From Fremontodendron californicum (taxonomy: Eukaryota; Streptophyta; Magnoliopsida; Malvales; Malvaceae): 64,000 nucleotides of DNA. A program made the position numbers and the translations under genes. The notes beneath the pieces were generated by a model. It was not told the origin of the DNA. It saw only the letters and a list, made by a program, of their open reading frames with translations, and made no database searches. The stretch is from NCBI GenBank assembly GCA_030761205.1, contig JAULJL010000015.1:14513501-14577500 (forward strand). Direction: 5' to 3'. Below, in pieces: positions 24,869 through 35,085 of this stretch (within the stretch, counting starts at the first letter, position 1; the number at the start of each line of letters is the position of its first letter).

Positions 24869-26427
24869 GGTGTAATTTGCCATCACTAAATATCATTAAG
24901 AATCAATATTAGATTTATCAACATCAGTTAACTATCAAAACTATCAACTGTAGATAACAACAAGCTCTGTTACCCCAATCTTTCCTTAGTTCGTCGTTAA
25001 ATAGAACAAGCTCTCTATTTAATCTCTAACCATTAGACAACCTAGAATAAGCTCTCTAGATTTAATATAATAGCAGCTTTATGATGAGAAAGATAATTTG
25101 ATCTAAGCAATAAACACATAAGCTCGGATTGTTTAATTTAGGTTATATTCCACTTTACAATTAGTGAAAACTCTAACATAATCATTAATCACAAATTGCC
25201 ATTTATGAATAGGAAATCAAGACAATTACGGATCAAGACTCCTAAACTAGCAATAGATAATTATCAAGATATATTTAGTTGTACATCTAAACAAATCAAG
25301 ACAAATATCTTTAACAATTCTTATAGAAGAACATAAGAAATTTTGATAGAAAATCAATGATAGATAAATCTGAATATCAATTACACAACTTCTATGTCTT
25401 TGAAATCACCTTTAACCAAATAAGAATTTAGCCTAGGATAGGCATAGCTAACATAAACATGAAACTAAAAAGAAAATAAAATAAAATAAAAGAAAGGAGA
25501 AGAAGAAAAATATTGATTATTCAGCTTTTAGTTCTCTCAAACTCTCTAAAGCAAAACAATAAAATCAGAATACTAAAGTAAAAAGTGTAATTCGGCTCCT
25601 CCCTTATGTCTCTATTTATAGGCAGCAACTCCCTCTTGCATTTAATGCTGAAGTAAGCAACCAAGGCTGATAAGGAGTGTATGCGGCTAAGGTTTGTGTA
25701 TTAAGGCAAGATGTAGTCAAGTAGGAAACATAAATAAGGAAGGATATAAGCTGGCGGCATGCTTTAAGGAAAGAGAAAGACTTGCGGTTCAAGTAGGTCT
25801 CTTAGAAGGGAAGTTCAAGGCAGCCTTTAATCCTACTTTGACTAAGAGTTGGTTATTTTCATCAAGGTTATTCAAAGAAGGAAAGTTTAAGGTTGATTTC
25901 TAGTCTTACTTTGACTAGGATTGTGTTTTATAGCAAGGTTTATTCAATAAGGAAAGTAGAGTAGCCATAACTCCTATTTTGACTAGGATTAGGTGTTTTC
26001 AACTAGGGTATTTATCAAGGAAATACATAAGGCAGCCACAAATCCTATTTGGACTATGACAAGGTAAAATCAGCTAGGGCTTTTACACCACAAAATATCT
26101 TTTGCCGCTAGTCATCTTTTGGCCATGGAATTAGGTTTTCAACTAGGGCTTTTAGGTAGAAAAGGTATGAGCAGCCACTAGGTTTTTATTTATGGAAGGT
26201 TTAGATTAGGTTTAGCCACTTAATGTCTCATGATGGGTAGACAACTTTCCTTTGTGCTTAAAGCTTCATTTCTTGTCCAAATTCATTCTTTTTAACTCCA
26301 AAGCATCCATTGTCTTCCAAAACACCTACAAAACGCAAAACCATAGTAAAATGTAAGGATTTCAAGAATCAAAACACAAAGTATAAGGAAATGATATATG
26401 AAAATGTATGAAATTAAGCACTTATCA
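24869..26427 (-). repeat. 3' LTR of founding element, second part
   Basis: Continues the LTR broken at 12134. On the minus strand it starts TGATAAGTGCTTAATTTCATACA at 26427 and matches 59690-61457. A 69-codon open frame at 25694 is chance coding. Confidence 0.8.
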
Positions 26428-27875
26428 AACTCCCCCACACTTAGTCTTTTGCTAGTCCTCCAGCAAACAAAACAAAAACAAAGAAGGGAAAACCTAATCT
26501 AACATACTTTCAATATAAATCTGAGACATCCATTGTACAAGTCTTATGAACTAATTAAGACTTTAAAGAAATTCACAAAGAATCATGCTTGAATGCAAAT
26601 GGTTTAAGTTAAGCCAATATTAACATAACATATTTCAATCAAAATAATTTATATTCAAACTTAATCTCAACTTCTCACATTGGATACTCTCATGATTTTC
26701 ACTCAATATAGTAGTGTGTTTACACTCTATCAATCTCATGAAAACAGTTCTACCATATGCTTGCTTGTCCACCTATTCTCCACTATTTAGATCATGCAAC
26801 TTCATAAATCAAGAGGTCTTTATTCAAGGTTGTAATGGAGCCAAGGGGTAATAATATGGTTAAAGAATAAAAGGTAAAGGATATCACAAAGGTTTCAAAG
26901 ACTTCATAGAATTTAGAGACCAAATCAGATTTATGCAAATAACACTTTCTCAATATTCTTTAGAAGCACATAATAACATAGGCTGAATATTTCATGGTGA
27001 GCCTTTGCTTCTTTTTAACCAACCTTGTAACATTCTTTTCTTTAACCATAAAGTCAAGAGATGATTCAATTTTTTCTCCTTTTTATTTTATTTTCTTTCT
27101 TTCTTTCTTTTTCTTTCTTTGGGAATGTATTTTGACAATGTTCCCTTTCTTTTTCTCTTGACTTTTGCATTTCTTCCCCCTACACTTATCTTTCGTTTCC
27201 AACCCAAATTTTCAATAAATATCCCTTGTTTTTGCAACATATCTCAAAACATTCAATTCATATTTAGAATATAAGTGTATTTTTAGGCTAGGTGAAAGAT
27301 GTGGTTACCAATGAAATAACTTATTCAATGTAGGCTCAAATTGGCTCACTAGTGGGGATGTTCTCTTGGAACATCAACATGGGGATGGCTGATTTGGCCT
27401 TGGTAAAAATCTTAATGCCTCTATCATATCCATGTTGTCACATGCATCAATATAGTCTCAAATGGTTTAAAGCAAGTTCTAGAGAAACATGTTATCATGA
27501 AAGCACACAATAAATAAATTGGATTGATATGTATAATGCATCAATCATATAGGCTCAAAACTCACAAGGATGTTTTATACATGTCAATATTAAGTCTAAA
27601 CATACTTCTTTCTCAATCAATATATCCTATTAACATTGGCTCATTGAAAAATGATATCAAGCTTAATTCTCATGAAAGTTCTTCTCACTAATAAACCAGT
27701 TTTAGACCTATACAATTCATATCTCATCATTGTATTGAAAGGACTAACAACATACTAAAAGAAAATAAAGATTAAGCAAACTAAAATAATCAAAATATCA
27801 ACCTAACATAAAAGAAATCATAAATTCTTCCCTCTATACTTAATTCTTATATTGTCCTCAATGTATAACTATCAC
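26428..27875 (-). other. 3' UTR of founding element
   Basis: On the minus strand this runs toward the polypurine tract AGTGTGGGGGAGTT next to the LTR at 26427. It matches the 3' UTRs of the other Athila copies (same A-rich, GTGTAGGGGG and hairpin modules), with no coding potential. It is cut off at 27875 by the next element. Confidence 0.7.
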
Positions 27876-29628
27876 TGATAAGTGCTTAATTTCATACATT
27901 TTCCTATTTAATTTCCTTATACTATGTGCTTTGATTCTTACTTCCTTGACATTTTACTAGGTTTTTATGCTTTGTAGGTATTTTGGAGGAGATGAAGTCA
28001 AAACATGTCAATTAGGATGTTAAAGAGCTTACAAAATCATAATCACAAGATGGAAAAAGAGTTGGGAGTCAAAAAGATCAAATTCTTGGTGCAAATCAAG
28101 AAGACAGATTTGACCTCCGGAGCTTGTTGCTAAGAAAAGAAGATGTTAGACTCTTTATTTGAAAAAACGTCCTTCTTGACTTTTGAAGATCACTTGATTA
28201 TATTTCCAACGGTTGGTCATGGGCCTAAATCGGATAAGAAATGATCCTCCAAATCGGAATTGGAATATCTCCCTAAAAACCCTTGTGGCAGAAACAAAAC
28301 CCTAGCCGAAAATCACATCTTTTTCTTAATACCTTAGCTGACATTTATGTTTATCCTTGTCAAAGAAGTATTAGTGGCTGTCAACTTGCATTAATTGCAT
28401 TAATTGCAAGTATCTTTCCTTAAAACACAAAAGTCAGCCACTTTTCCTTAACTTTAGCCACAAATCAAGCATACTTTCCTACTTTATTCAAACTTGGCTG
28501 CCAAGACTTATATCTTTCCTTAAAACACAAAAGTCAGCCACTTTTCCTTAACTTTAGCCACAAATCAAGCATTTATTGAAGGGAGAGAGCTGAAATTCAC
28601 TTGTTTGATGCCCTAGCTATTGCCTATAAATAGAGATCAAGGGGGCATACGAAATGGACACTTTCCCAAGCATCAAAGTTCTGATTTCTTCTTTGTTTCT
28701 TTGTTTTTGAGAGAGCAAGAGGCTGGATAATTAATATTCTTCTTCTTCTTCTTTCTTTCTTTTATTTTCTTCTTAGATTCTCTTTAATTTTATGTTTATG
28801 TTTACAATGCCTATGCTAGGCAAAACTTCTATTTGGTTAAGGGTGATTTCAAAGCCCTAGACATGTTTTGTAATTGATTTTCAGATTCTATCTATCATTG
28901 TTTTCTATCAAAGTTGCTTATGTTCTTCCATTAAAATTGTTTATGATGTTGTCTTGATTTATTTAGGTGTACAACTAGATAGATCTTGATAATTGTCTAA
29001 TGCTAGTTTAGGAGTCTTGATCCGTGTAATTGTCTTGATTTCCTATTCATAAGTAGCAATTTGTGATCAATGATTATGGTCAAGTTTTCAATAATTGCAA
29101 AGTGGAACATAACCTAAGTTGAACAATTCGAGCTTATGTGTTTGTTGCTTAGATCAACCTATCTTTCTCATCATAAAGCTGCTATTAAATTGAACTTAGA
29201 GAGCTTATTCTAGGTTGTTTGATAGTTAGAGATTAAATAGAGAGCTTGTTCTATTTAACGACGAACTAAGGAAAGATTGGGGTAACAGAGCTTGTTGTTA
29301 TCTACGGTTGTTAACTTTGATAGCTAATTAATGCTGATAGATATGAAATTGATTCTTAATGATGTCTAGTGGTGGAGAATGAAACCTTAACCATATTTTT
29401 AATATTTGATTATTCTTAATTACTTGTTTTCTCATTCTTATTATTTACTTTAGTTTAGATCTGATTTCAAAAACCCCTTTTATTTTATTGTTCTTGAATT
29501 TAAGTTTTAAACTATCAACTTATAAACTAAAACCCAATCCCTGAGGACTCGACCCTTGCTAACTACTATACTTACAATTGATCTTTTTAGTGCAAGGTTA
29601 AATAAGATACACTCTTTTGGGTGCATCA
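27876..29628 (+). repeat. 5' LTR of autonomous Athila
   Basis: 1753 bp, TGATAAGTGC...GGGTGCATCA. It contains a 62-bp direct repeat (28411-28472 and 28511-28572) and a TATAAATAGAG motif near 28624 that is a good promoter candidate. Confidence 0.8.
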
Positions 29629-29634
29629 AATTTT

Positions 29635-29652
29635 TGGCGCCGTTGCCGGAGA
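29635..29652 (+). other. Primer-binding site, Asp tRNA type
   Basis: TGGCGCCGTTGCCGGAGA, six bases inside the LTR, with one base changed from the copy at 39338. Confidence 0.8.
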
Positions 29653-29850
29653 TTGCTTTCTTTAGTTTATTAGTTTATTGGTTTATTCTTATTTTCTGTT
29701 CTAATTATTTACTTTCTTATTTTTTTTTATTAGTGAATGTTCCAAGCTCCTAAAGAAGACTTATGACTTAGGAGAATTCGGGAATTTATAACTTCTCACC
29801 AACAACCAATCGAAGAGTTGATCCAAAACATCCAAGAGGAGCAAGGAGAG

Positions 29851-32800
29851 ATGGCAGCAGCTGACAACCGAACTCTCAAGGAGCTTGCCGCTCCGGACTT
29901 GGATCAACAACCATTATGCATTGAATATGCTAATCTTGAGGTAGCTTTTGAATTAAAATCTGGTTTGATTCATCTTCTCCCAACTTTTCATGGTTTTGCA
30001 GGAGAGGATCCAAATAAGCACCTCAAGGAATTCCATGTAGTTTGCTCAAGCATGAGACCAACAGGAGTCACGGAAGAGCAAGTTAAGTTGAGAGCCTTCC
30101 CATTCTCTCTAGCTGATTCAGCAAAAGAATGGCTCTACTATCTACCATCCGGGACCATCACTACATGGAATGATATGAAGAAAGCATTCTTGGAAAGGTA
30201 TTTCCCAGCATCTAAGGCTGCCAACATTAGAAAAGAGATATGTGGGATTAGGCAATACAATGGAGAGTCCTTATATGAATATTGGGAGAGGTTCAAGAAA
30301 CTTTGTGCATCATGTCCACACCATCAGATAAGTGAACAACTTCTCATCCAATACTTCTATGAAGGTCTCATGCCCATGGAGAGAAGTATGATAGATGCCG
30401 CTAGTGGGGGAGCTCTAGTTGATAAGACTCCTGGGGCTGCTAGAACTCTAATCTCCAACATGGCAGCCAATTCTCAACAATTCTCAATGAGACAAGATCC
30501 ACCACCACAACCCAAGAGAGTTAATGAGGTAAGTATATCATCCCTTGAACAAAAATTTGATAAACTGACTTATCTTGTTCAACAATTGGCTGTAGGTAAT
30601 ATACAGCAAATAAAGGCTTGTGGCATATGTTCAAACATGGGGCACCAAACTGATATGTGTCCAACACTTCAAGAAGACACCAATGAACATGTGAATGCCA
30701 TGGGTAGCTTTCAGAACCAACCAAGGAAATATGATCCCTACTCAAACACATACAATTCGGGATGGAGGGATCATCCAAACTTCAAATATGAAGGGAACCA
30801 ATCACAAGCTGTTCCTCCACCAGTTGACAATAGGCCACCGGGTTTTCAGCAAAGAGTGCAACAACCATATCAAACCCGACAACAAGTGCCACCACAAAAA
30901 AGTTCAAGTGAGACTCTTGAAGATCTTGTCAAAACCCTTACTACTAATACAATTCAACTTCAACAGGAATCAAGGGAGACAAAGGTAAGTATCCGAAACT
31001 TAGAGGCTCAGATGGGGAAATTGGCAACAACCCTGAGTCAAATGCAAGCAAGGGATTCTGGGAAATTACCTTCCCAAACCATAGTGAATCCAAGAGAGAA
31101 TGCCAATGCTATAACTTTAAGAAGTGGGAAACAGCTAGAGACACCACAAAATGATAGTGCTCAAGGGGAGAACAATACCATGGCATCCTCTTCACATCCC
31201 AACGAGCCACTAAAAAAGGTAATTTCTAAACCATCCTTTCCTTCTTATATAACTCCTCCACCTTTTCCTAGCAGGTTAGCAAAGTCCAAGAAAGAAGAGC
31301 AAGAGAAGGAAATTTTGGAAACCTTCCGGAAAGTAGAGGTGAACATTCCTTTACTATATGCTATCAAGCAAGTGCCAAGATATGCCAAGTTCCTAAAAGA
31401 GTTGTGCACATCTAAACGGAAGTTGAAATGGAATGAAAAGGTAAGTATGGGGGAGAATGTGTCAGCTGTTCTTCAAAAGAAACTCCCATCTAAATGCAAG
31501 GATCCAGGTATGTTTACCATTCCTTGTAAGATAGGCAACACCAGGTTTGAGCGTGCTATGCTAGATCTAGGGGCATCTATTAATGTCATGCCATATTCAA
31601 TTTATGCTTCATTGAATCTAGGACCATTAGAGGAAACCAGTGTTATAATACAACTTGCTGACCGTTCTAACACTTATCCAAGAGGAGTTGTAGAAGACGT
31701 TCTTGTACAGGTTAATGAATTGGTTTTTCCCGCTTACTTTTATGTTATTGAGATGGAAGATGAGATGTCTTCTAATCCCACACCTATTCTATTAGGGAGA
31801 CCATTCTTGAAAACAGCAAGAACTAAAATAGATGTACATGATGGCACTTTAACTATGGAATTTGATGGTGAAATAATTCGCTTTAACATTTTTGAGGCCA
31901 TGAGATATCCTAGTGTTGTGCATTCTGTTTTTAATATTGATATAATTGACTCACTAGTGCAGCAAGCTTATGAGCTAGATGGTGAAGATAGTGTGGAGAT
32001 AGTCCTTAGCAAACATCTCGGAATGTGGAATACTAAAGGGGAACTAGCCTTGAGTGACCATGTGCAAGGGGCACTAGAATCTTTACACTCACTGCCACCT
32101 AAAGATGCAAGGTTTGATGTTTCATTTATTGATTTGCAATTATCTAATGAGAAACTTCTACCTTCCATTTTGCAGGCACCAACTTTAGAGTTGAAACCAC
32201 TACCGAACCACTTGAAATATGTGTTCTTAGGTGAAAAGGACACACTACCTGTCATCATTGCCAAAGAGCTCACACCTTTGCAAGAAGAGCGACTTATCCG
32301 GGTGCTTAGAGAGCATAAAACAGCAATTGGTTGGACAATTGCCGATATCAAGGGAATAAGCCCATCCATGTGCATGCACCAGATTTTGTTAGAGGAGGGG
32401 TCCAAACCAACAAGAGAAGCACAAAGAAGATTGAACCCTCCTATGATGGAGGTTGTGAAAAAGGAGATACTGAAGCTCCTAGATGTTGGAGTGATCTATC
32501 CCATCTCGGATAGCAAATGGGTGAGCCTAGTCCAAGTGGTTCCAAAGAAATCAGGTGTAACGGTGGTAACAAATAATGAGAATGAACTTGTTCCTACTAG
32601 GATTCAAACAGGATGGCGAGTTTGTATTGATTATCGTAAACTTAATTCCACAACTCGCAAAGACCACTTTCCTTTACCTTTTATTGATCAAATGCTTGAA
32701 AGGTTAGCTGGCCATTCTCATTATTGTTTTCTTGATGGTTTTTCAGGTTATAATCAGATAGCCATTGCTCCGGAGGACCAAGAGAAAACAACATTCACAT

Positions 32801-35085
32801 GTCCATTTGGTACTTTTGCATATCGACGTATGCCATTTGGTCTTTGTAATGCACCAGCTACATTCCAAAGGTGTATGGTTAGCATATTTTCAGATTATGT
32901 AGAGAACATCATAGAAGTGTTTATGGATGATTTTAGTGTCTATGGTGATTCTTTTGATAGATGTCTAGAGAACCTTACACTTGTACTTGAAAGATGCATG
33001 GAAACTAACCTTGTTTTGAATTGGGAAAAATGTCACTTTATGGTAGAACAAGGAATAGTTTTGGGCCATGTTATTTCTTCTAGAGGGATAGAGGTTGATA
33101 AATCTAAAATAGATATTATGCATTCTTTACCACCTCCCACAAATGTGAGAGAGGTTCGTTCTTTTCTTGGACATGCAGGTTTCTATAGGAGATTTATCAA
33201 AGACTTCTCAAAGATCACATTACCTCTTTGCAAGCTACTACAAAAAGATGTGGTTTTCCACTTTGATGACAAATGCAAAGAGGCGTTTGAAACATTGAAG
33301 GGACTCTTGACATCAGCTCCTATCATCCAACCACCAGATTGGAATGTACCTTTTGAAATCATGTGTGATGCTAGTGACTATGCCATTGGAGCTGTTTTGG
33401 GCCAACGGGTTGGCAAAGCCTCACATGCCATTTATTATGCCTCCCGAACTCTTAATGATGCTCAATTGAACTATTCCACTACTGAAAAAGAACTTTTGGC
33501 TGTTGTATTTGCTTTAGAAAAATTTCGATCTTATTTAATTGGTACTAAAGTAATTGTATATTCTGACCATGCAGCCCTTAGGTACTTACTCACTAAGAAG
33601 GAGGCCAAACCAAGGTTGATTAGATGGATACTTCTCTTACAAGAGTTTGATTTGGAGATAAAAGATAAGAGAGGTCATGACAACCTGGTTGCGGACCATC
33701 TTAGCCGTTTAGTTAATGAAAAGGATGCACTACCCTTGAATGAGAACTTTCCGGATGAGCAACTTCTTTTTATAAGTACAACAACTCCTTGGTATACCGA
33801 TATTGTTAATTACTTAGTTACCAAGAAGTTGCCACAACAGTTGACACAAGCTCAAAGAAATAAGATCAAGAGTGATGCCAAATACTACATATGGGATGAT
33901 CCTTACCTTTGGAAGCATTGCTCCGATCAGATTATAAGAAGGTGTGTACTCGAATCTGAATTTCAATCTATTCTCACCTTTTGTCACTCCTATGCATGTG
34001 GAGGACACTTTGGATCCAAAAGAACAGCCATGAAAGTTCTTGATTCTGGATTTTATTGGCCTACTATATTCAAAGATGCATACCTTTTTTGCAAGTCATG
34101 TGATCGTTGCCAAAGAACAGGTAACTTAGGTGCTAGAAATCAAATGGCTCAAACTCCAATACTTATTGTTGAAATTTTTGACGTATGGGGCATGGATTTC
34201 ATGGGACCTTTTCCTTCTTCTTTTGGTAATCTTTATATTTTACTTGCCGTTGATTATGTTTCAAAGTGGGTGGAAGCAAAATCCACTAGGACTAATGACT
34301 CTAAAGTGGTTTCAGATTTTGTCAAGACTAACATCTTTGCTAGGTTTGGAACGCCAAAGACCATAATCAGCGATAGAGGTACTCACTTTTGCAATAGGAC
34401 TATGGAAACACTTTTGAGGAAGTATAACATCACACACAAGGTCTCCACCTCATATCATCCTCAAACTAGTGGGCAAGCTGAAGTGTCAAACCGAGAAGTT
34501 AAGTCCATCCTTGAAAAGACAGTTAATCCAAATAGGAAGGATTGGAGTTCACGACTTGATGATGCACTTTGGGCTTATAGGACATCATATAAGACACCCA
34601 TTGGTATGTCTCCTTATCGACTTGTTTATGGTAAGCCTTGTCATCTTCCGGTTGAATTGGAACATAAATCATATTGGGCTATCAAACAATGCAACATGGA
34701 GATGGATGAGACAGGAAAGAAAAGAAAACTTGACCTACAAGAATTAGAGGAGATAAGGAATGATGCCTATGAGAATTCTAGGATTTACAAGGAAAAGACT
34801 AAGGCATTCCATGACAAGATGATATCAAGAAAGGAATTTGTTGTTGGACAAAAAGTTATTCTCTTCCATTCACGCCTTAAGTTATTTCCAGGTAAGTTAC
34901 GTTCTCGTTGGATTGGACCTTTTGTTATTACTAATGTATTTACTCATGGTGCAGTTGAAATCCAAAGCCCAAAAACAGATAAGGCATTCAAAGTGAATGG
35001 TCATAGATTGAAGCCTTACTATGAGAACTTTCCAATACAAGATGTGGAGGAGTTTCCATTTTTTGAGCCAAATTATGTTGAATAA
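29851..35085 (+). CDS. Athila-type gag-pol polyprotein, uninterrupted
   Basis: About 1744 residues from the first ATG (the frame is open from 29767). It holds a retrotransposon gag domain, the knuckle CGICSNMGHQTDMC (about residue 255), protease LDLGASINVMPYS (about 570), Ty3-type reverse transcriptase with FMDDF (about 1023) and RNase H (CDASDYAIGAVL, about 1170). The integrase follows with its HHCC zinc finger (about 1376), catalytic core (DFMGPF about 1446, SDRGTHFCN about 1506, and the following Glu) and a basic C-terminal tail ending FPFFEPNYVE. Motifs and order match the Athila lineage of Ty3/gypsy. All catalytic residues are present and there is no frameshift, so it could supply reverse transcriptase and integrase to the defective copies around it. 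No env-like frame follows; the 3' UTR starts right after the stop. Confidence 0.92.
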   Translation: MAAADNRTLKELAAPDLDQQPLCIEYANLEVAFELKSGLIHLLPTFHGFAGEDPNKHLKEFHVVCSSMRPTGVTEEQVKLRAFPFSLADSAKEWLYYLPSGTITTWNDMKKAFLERYFPASKAANIRKEICGIRQYNGESLYEYWERFKKLCASCPHHQISEQLLIQYFYEGLMPMERSMIDAASGGALVDKTPGAARTLISNMAANSQQFSMRQDPPPQPKRVNEVSISSLEQKFDKLTYLVQQLAVGNIQQIKACGICSNMGHQTDMCPTLQEDTNEHVNAMGSFQNQPRKYDPYSNTYNSGWRDHPNFKYEGNQSQAVPPPVDNRPPGFQQRVQQPYQTRQQVPPQKSSSETLEDLVKTLTTNTIQLQQESRETKVSIRNLEAQMGKLATTLSQMQARDSGKLPSQTIVNPRENANAITLRSGKQLETPQNDSAQGENNTMASSSHPNEPLKKVISKPSFPSYITPPPFPSRLAKSKKEEQEKEILETFRKVEVNIPLLYAIKQVPRYAKFLKELCTSKRKLKWNEKVSMGENVSAVLQKKLPSKCKDPGMFTIPCKIGNTRFERAMLDLGASINVMPYSIYASLNLGPLEETSVIIQLADRSNTYPRGVVEDVLVQVNELVFPAYFYVIEMEDEMSSNPTPILLGRPFLKTARTKIDVHDGTLTMEFDGEIIRFNIFEAMRYPSVVHSVFNIDIIDSLVQQAYELDGEDSVEIVLSKHLGMWNTKGELALSDHVQGALESLHSLPPKDARFDVSFIDLQLSNEKLLPSILQAPTLELKPLPNHLKYVFLGEKDTLPVIIAKELTPLQEERLIRVLREHKTAIGWTIADIKGISPSMCMHQILLEEGSKPTREAQRRLNPPMMEVVKKEILKLLDVGVIYPISDSKWVSLVQVVPKKSGVTVVTNNENELVPTRIQTGWRVCIDYRKLNSTTRKDHFPLPFIDQMLERLAGHSHYCFLDGFSGYNQIAIAPEDQEKTTFTCPFGTFAYRRMPFGLCNAPATFQRCMVSIFSDYVENIIEVFMDDFSVYGDSFDRCLENLTLVLERCMETNLVLNWEKCHFMVEQGIVLGHVISSRGIEVDKSKIDIMHSLPPPTNVREVRSFLGHAGFYRRFIKDFSKITLPLCKLLQKDVVFHFDDKCKEAFETLKGLLTSAPIIQPPDWNVPFEIMCDASDYAIGAVLGQRVGKASHAIYYASRTLNDAQLNYSTTEKELLAVVFALEKFRSYLIGTKVIVYSDHAALRYLLTKKEAKPRLIRWILLLQEFDLEIKDKRGHDNLVADHLSRLVNEKDALPLNENFPDEQLLFISTTTPWYTDIVNYLVTKKLPQQLTQAQRNKIKSDAKYYIWDDPYLWKHCSDQIIRRCVLESEFQSILTFCHSYACGGHFGSKRTAMKVLDSGFYWPTIFKDAYLFCKSCDRCQRTGNLGARNQMAQTPILIVEIFDVWGMDFMGPFPSSFGNLYILLAVDYVSKWVEAKSTRTNDSKVVSDFVKTNIFARFGTPKTIISDRGTHFCNRTMETLLRKYNITHKVSTSYHPQTSGQAEVSNREVKSILEKTVNPNRKDWSSRLDDALWAYRTSYKTPIGMSPYRLVYGKPCHLPVELEHKSYWAIKQCNMEMDETGKKRKLDLQELEEIRNDAYENSRIYKEKTKAFHDKMISRKEFVVGQKVILFHSRLKLFPGKLRSRWIGPFVITNVFTHGAVEIQSPKTDKAFKVNGHRLKPYYENFPIQDVEEFPFFEPNYVE

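Noticed and set aside
25694..25903. 69-codon frame inside the LTR
   Set aside because: Not kept in the paired LTR at 60.7 kb, so chance.
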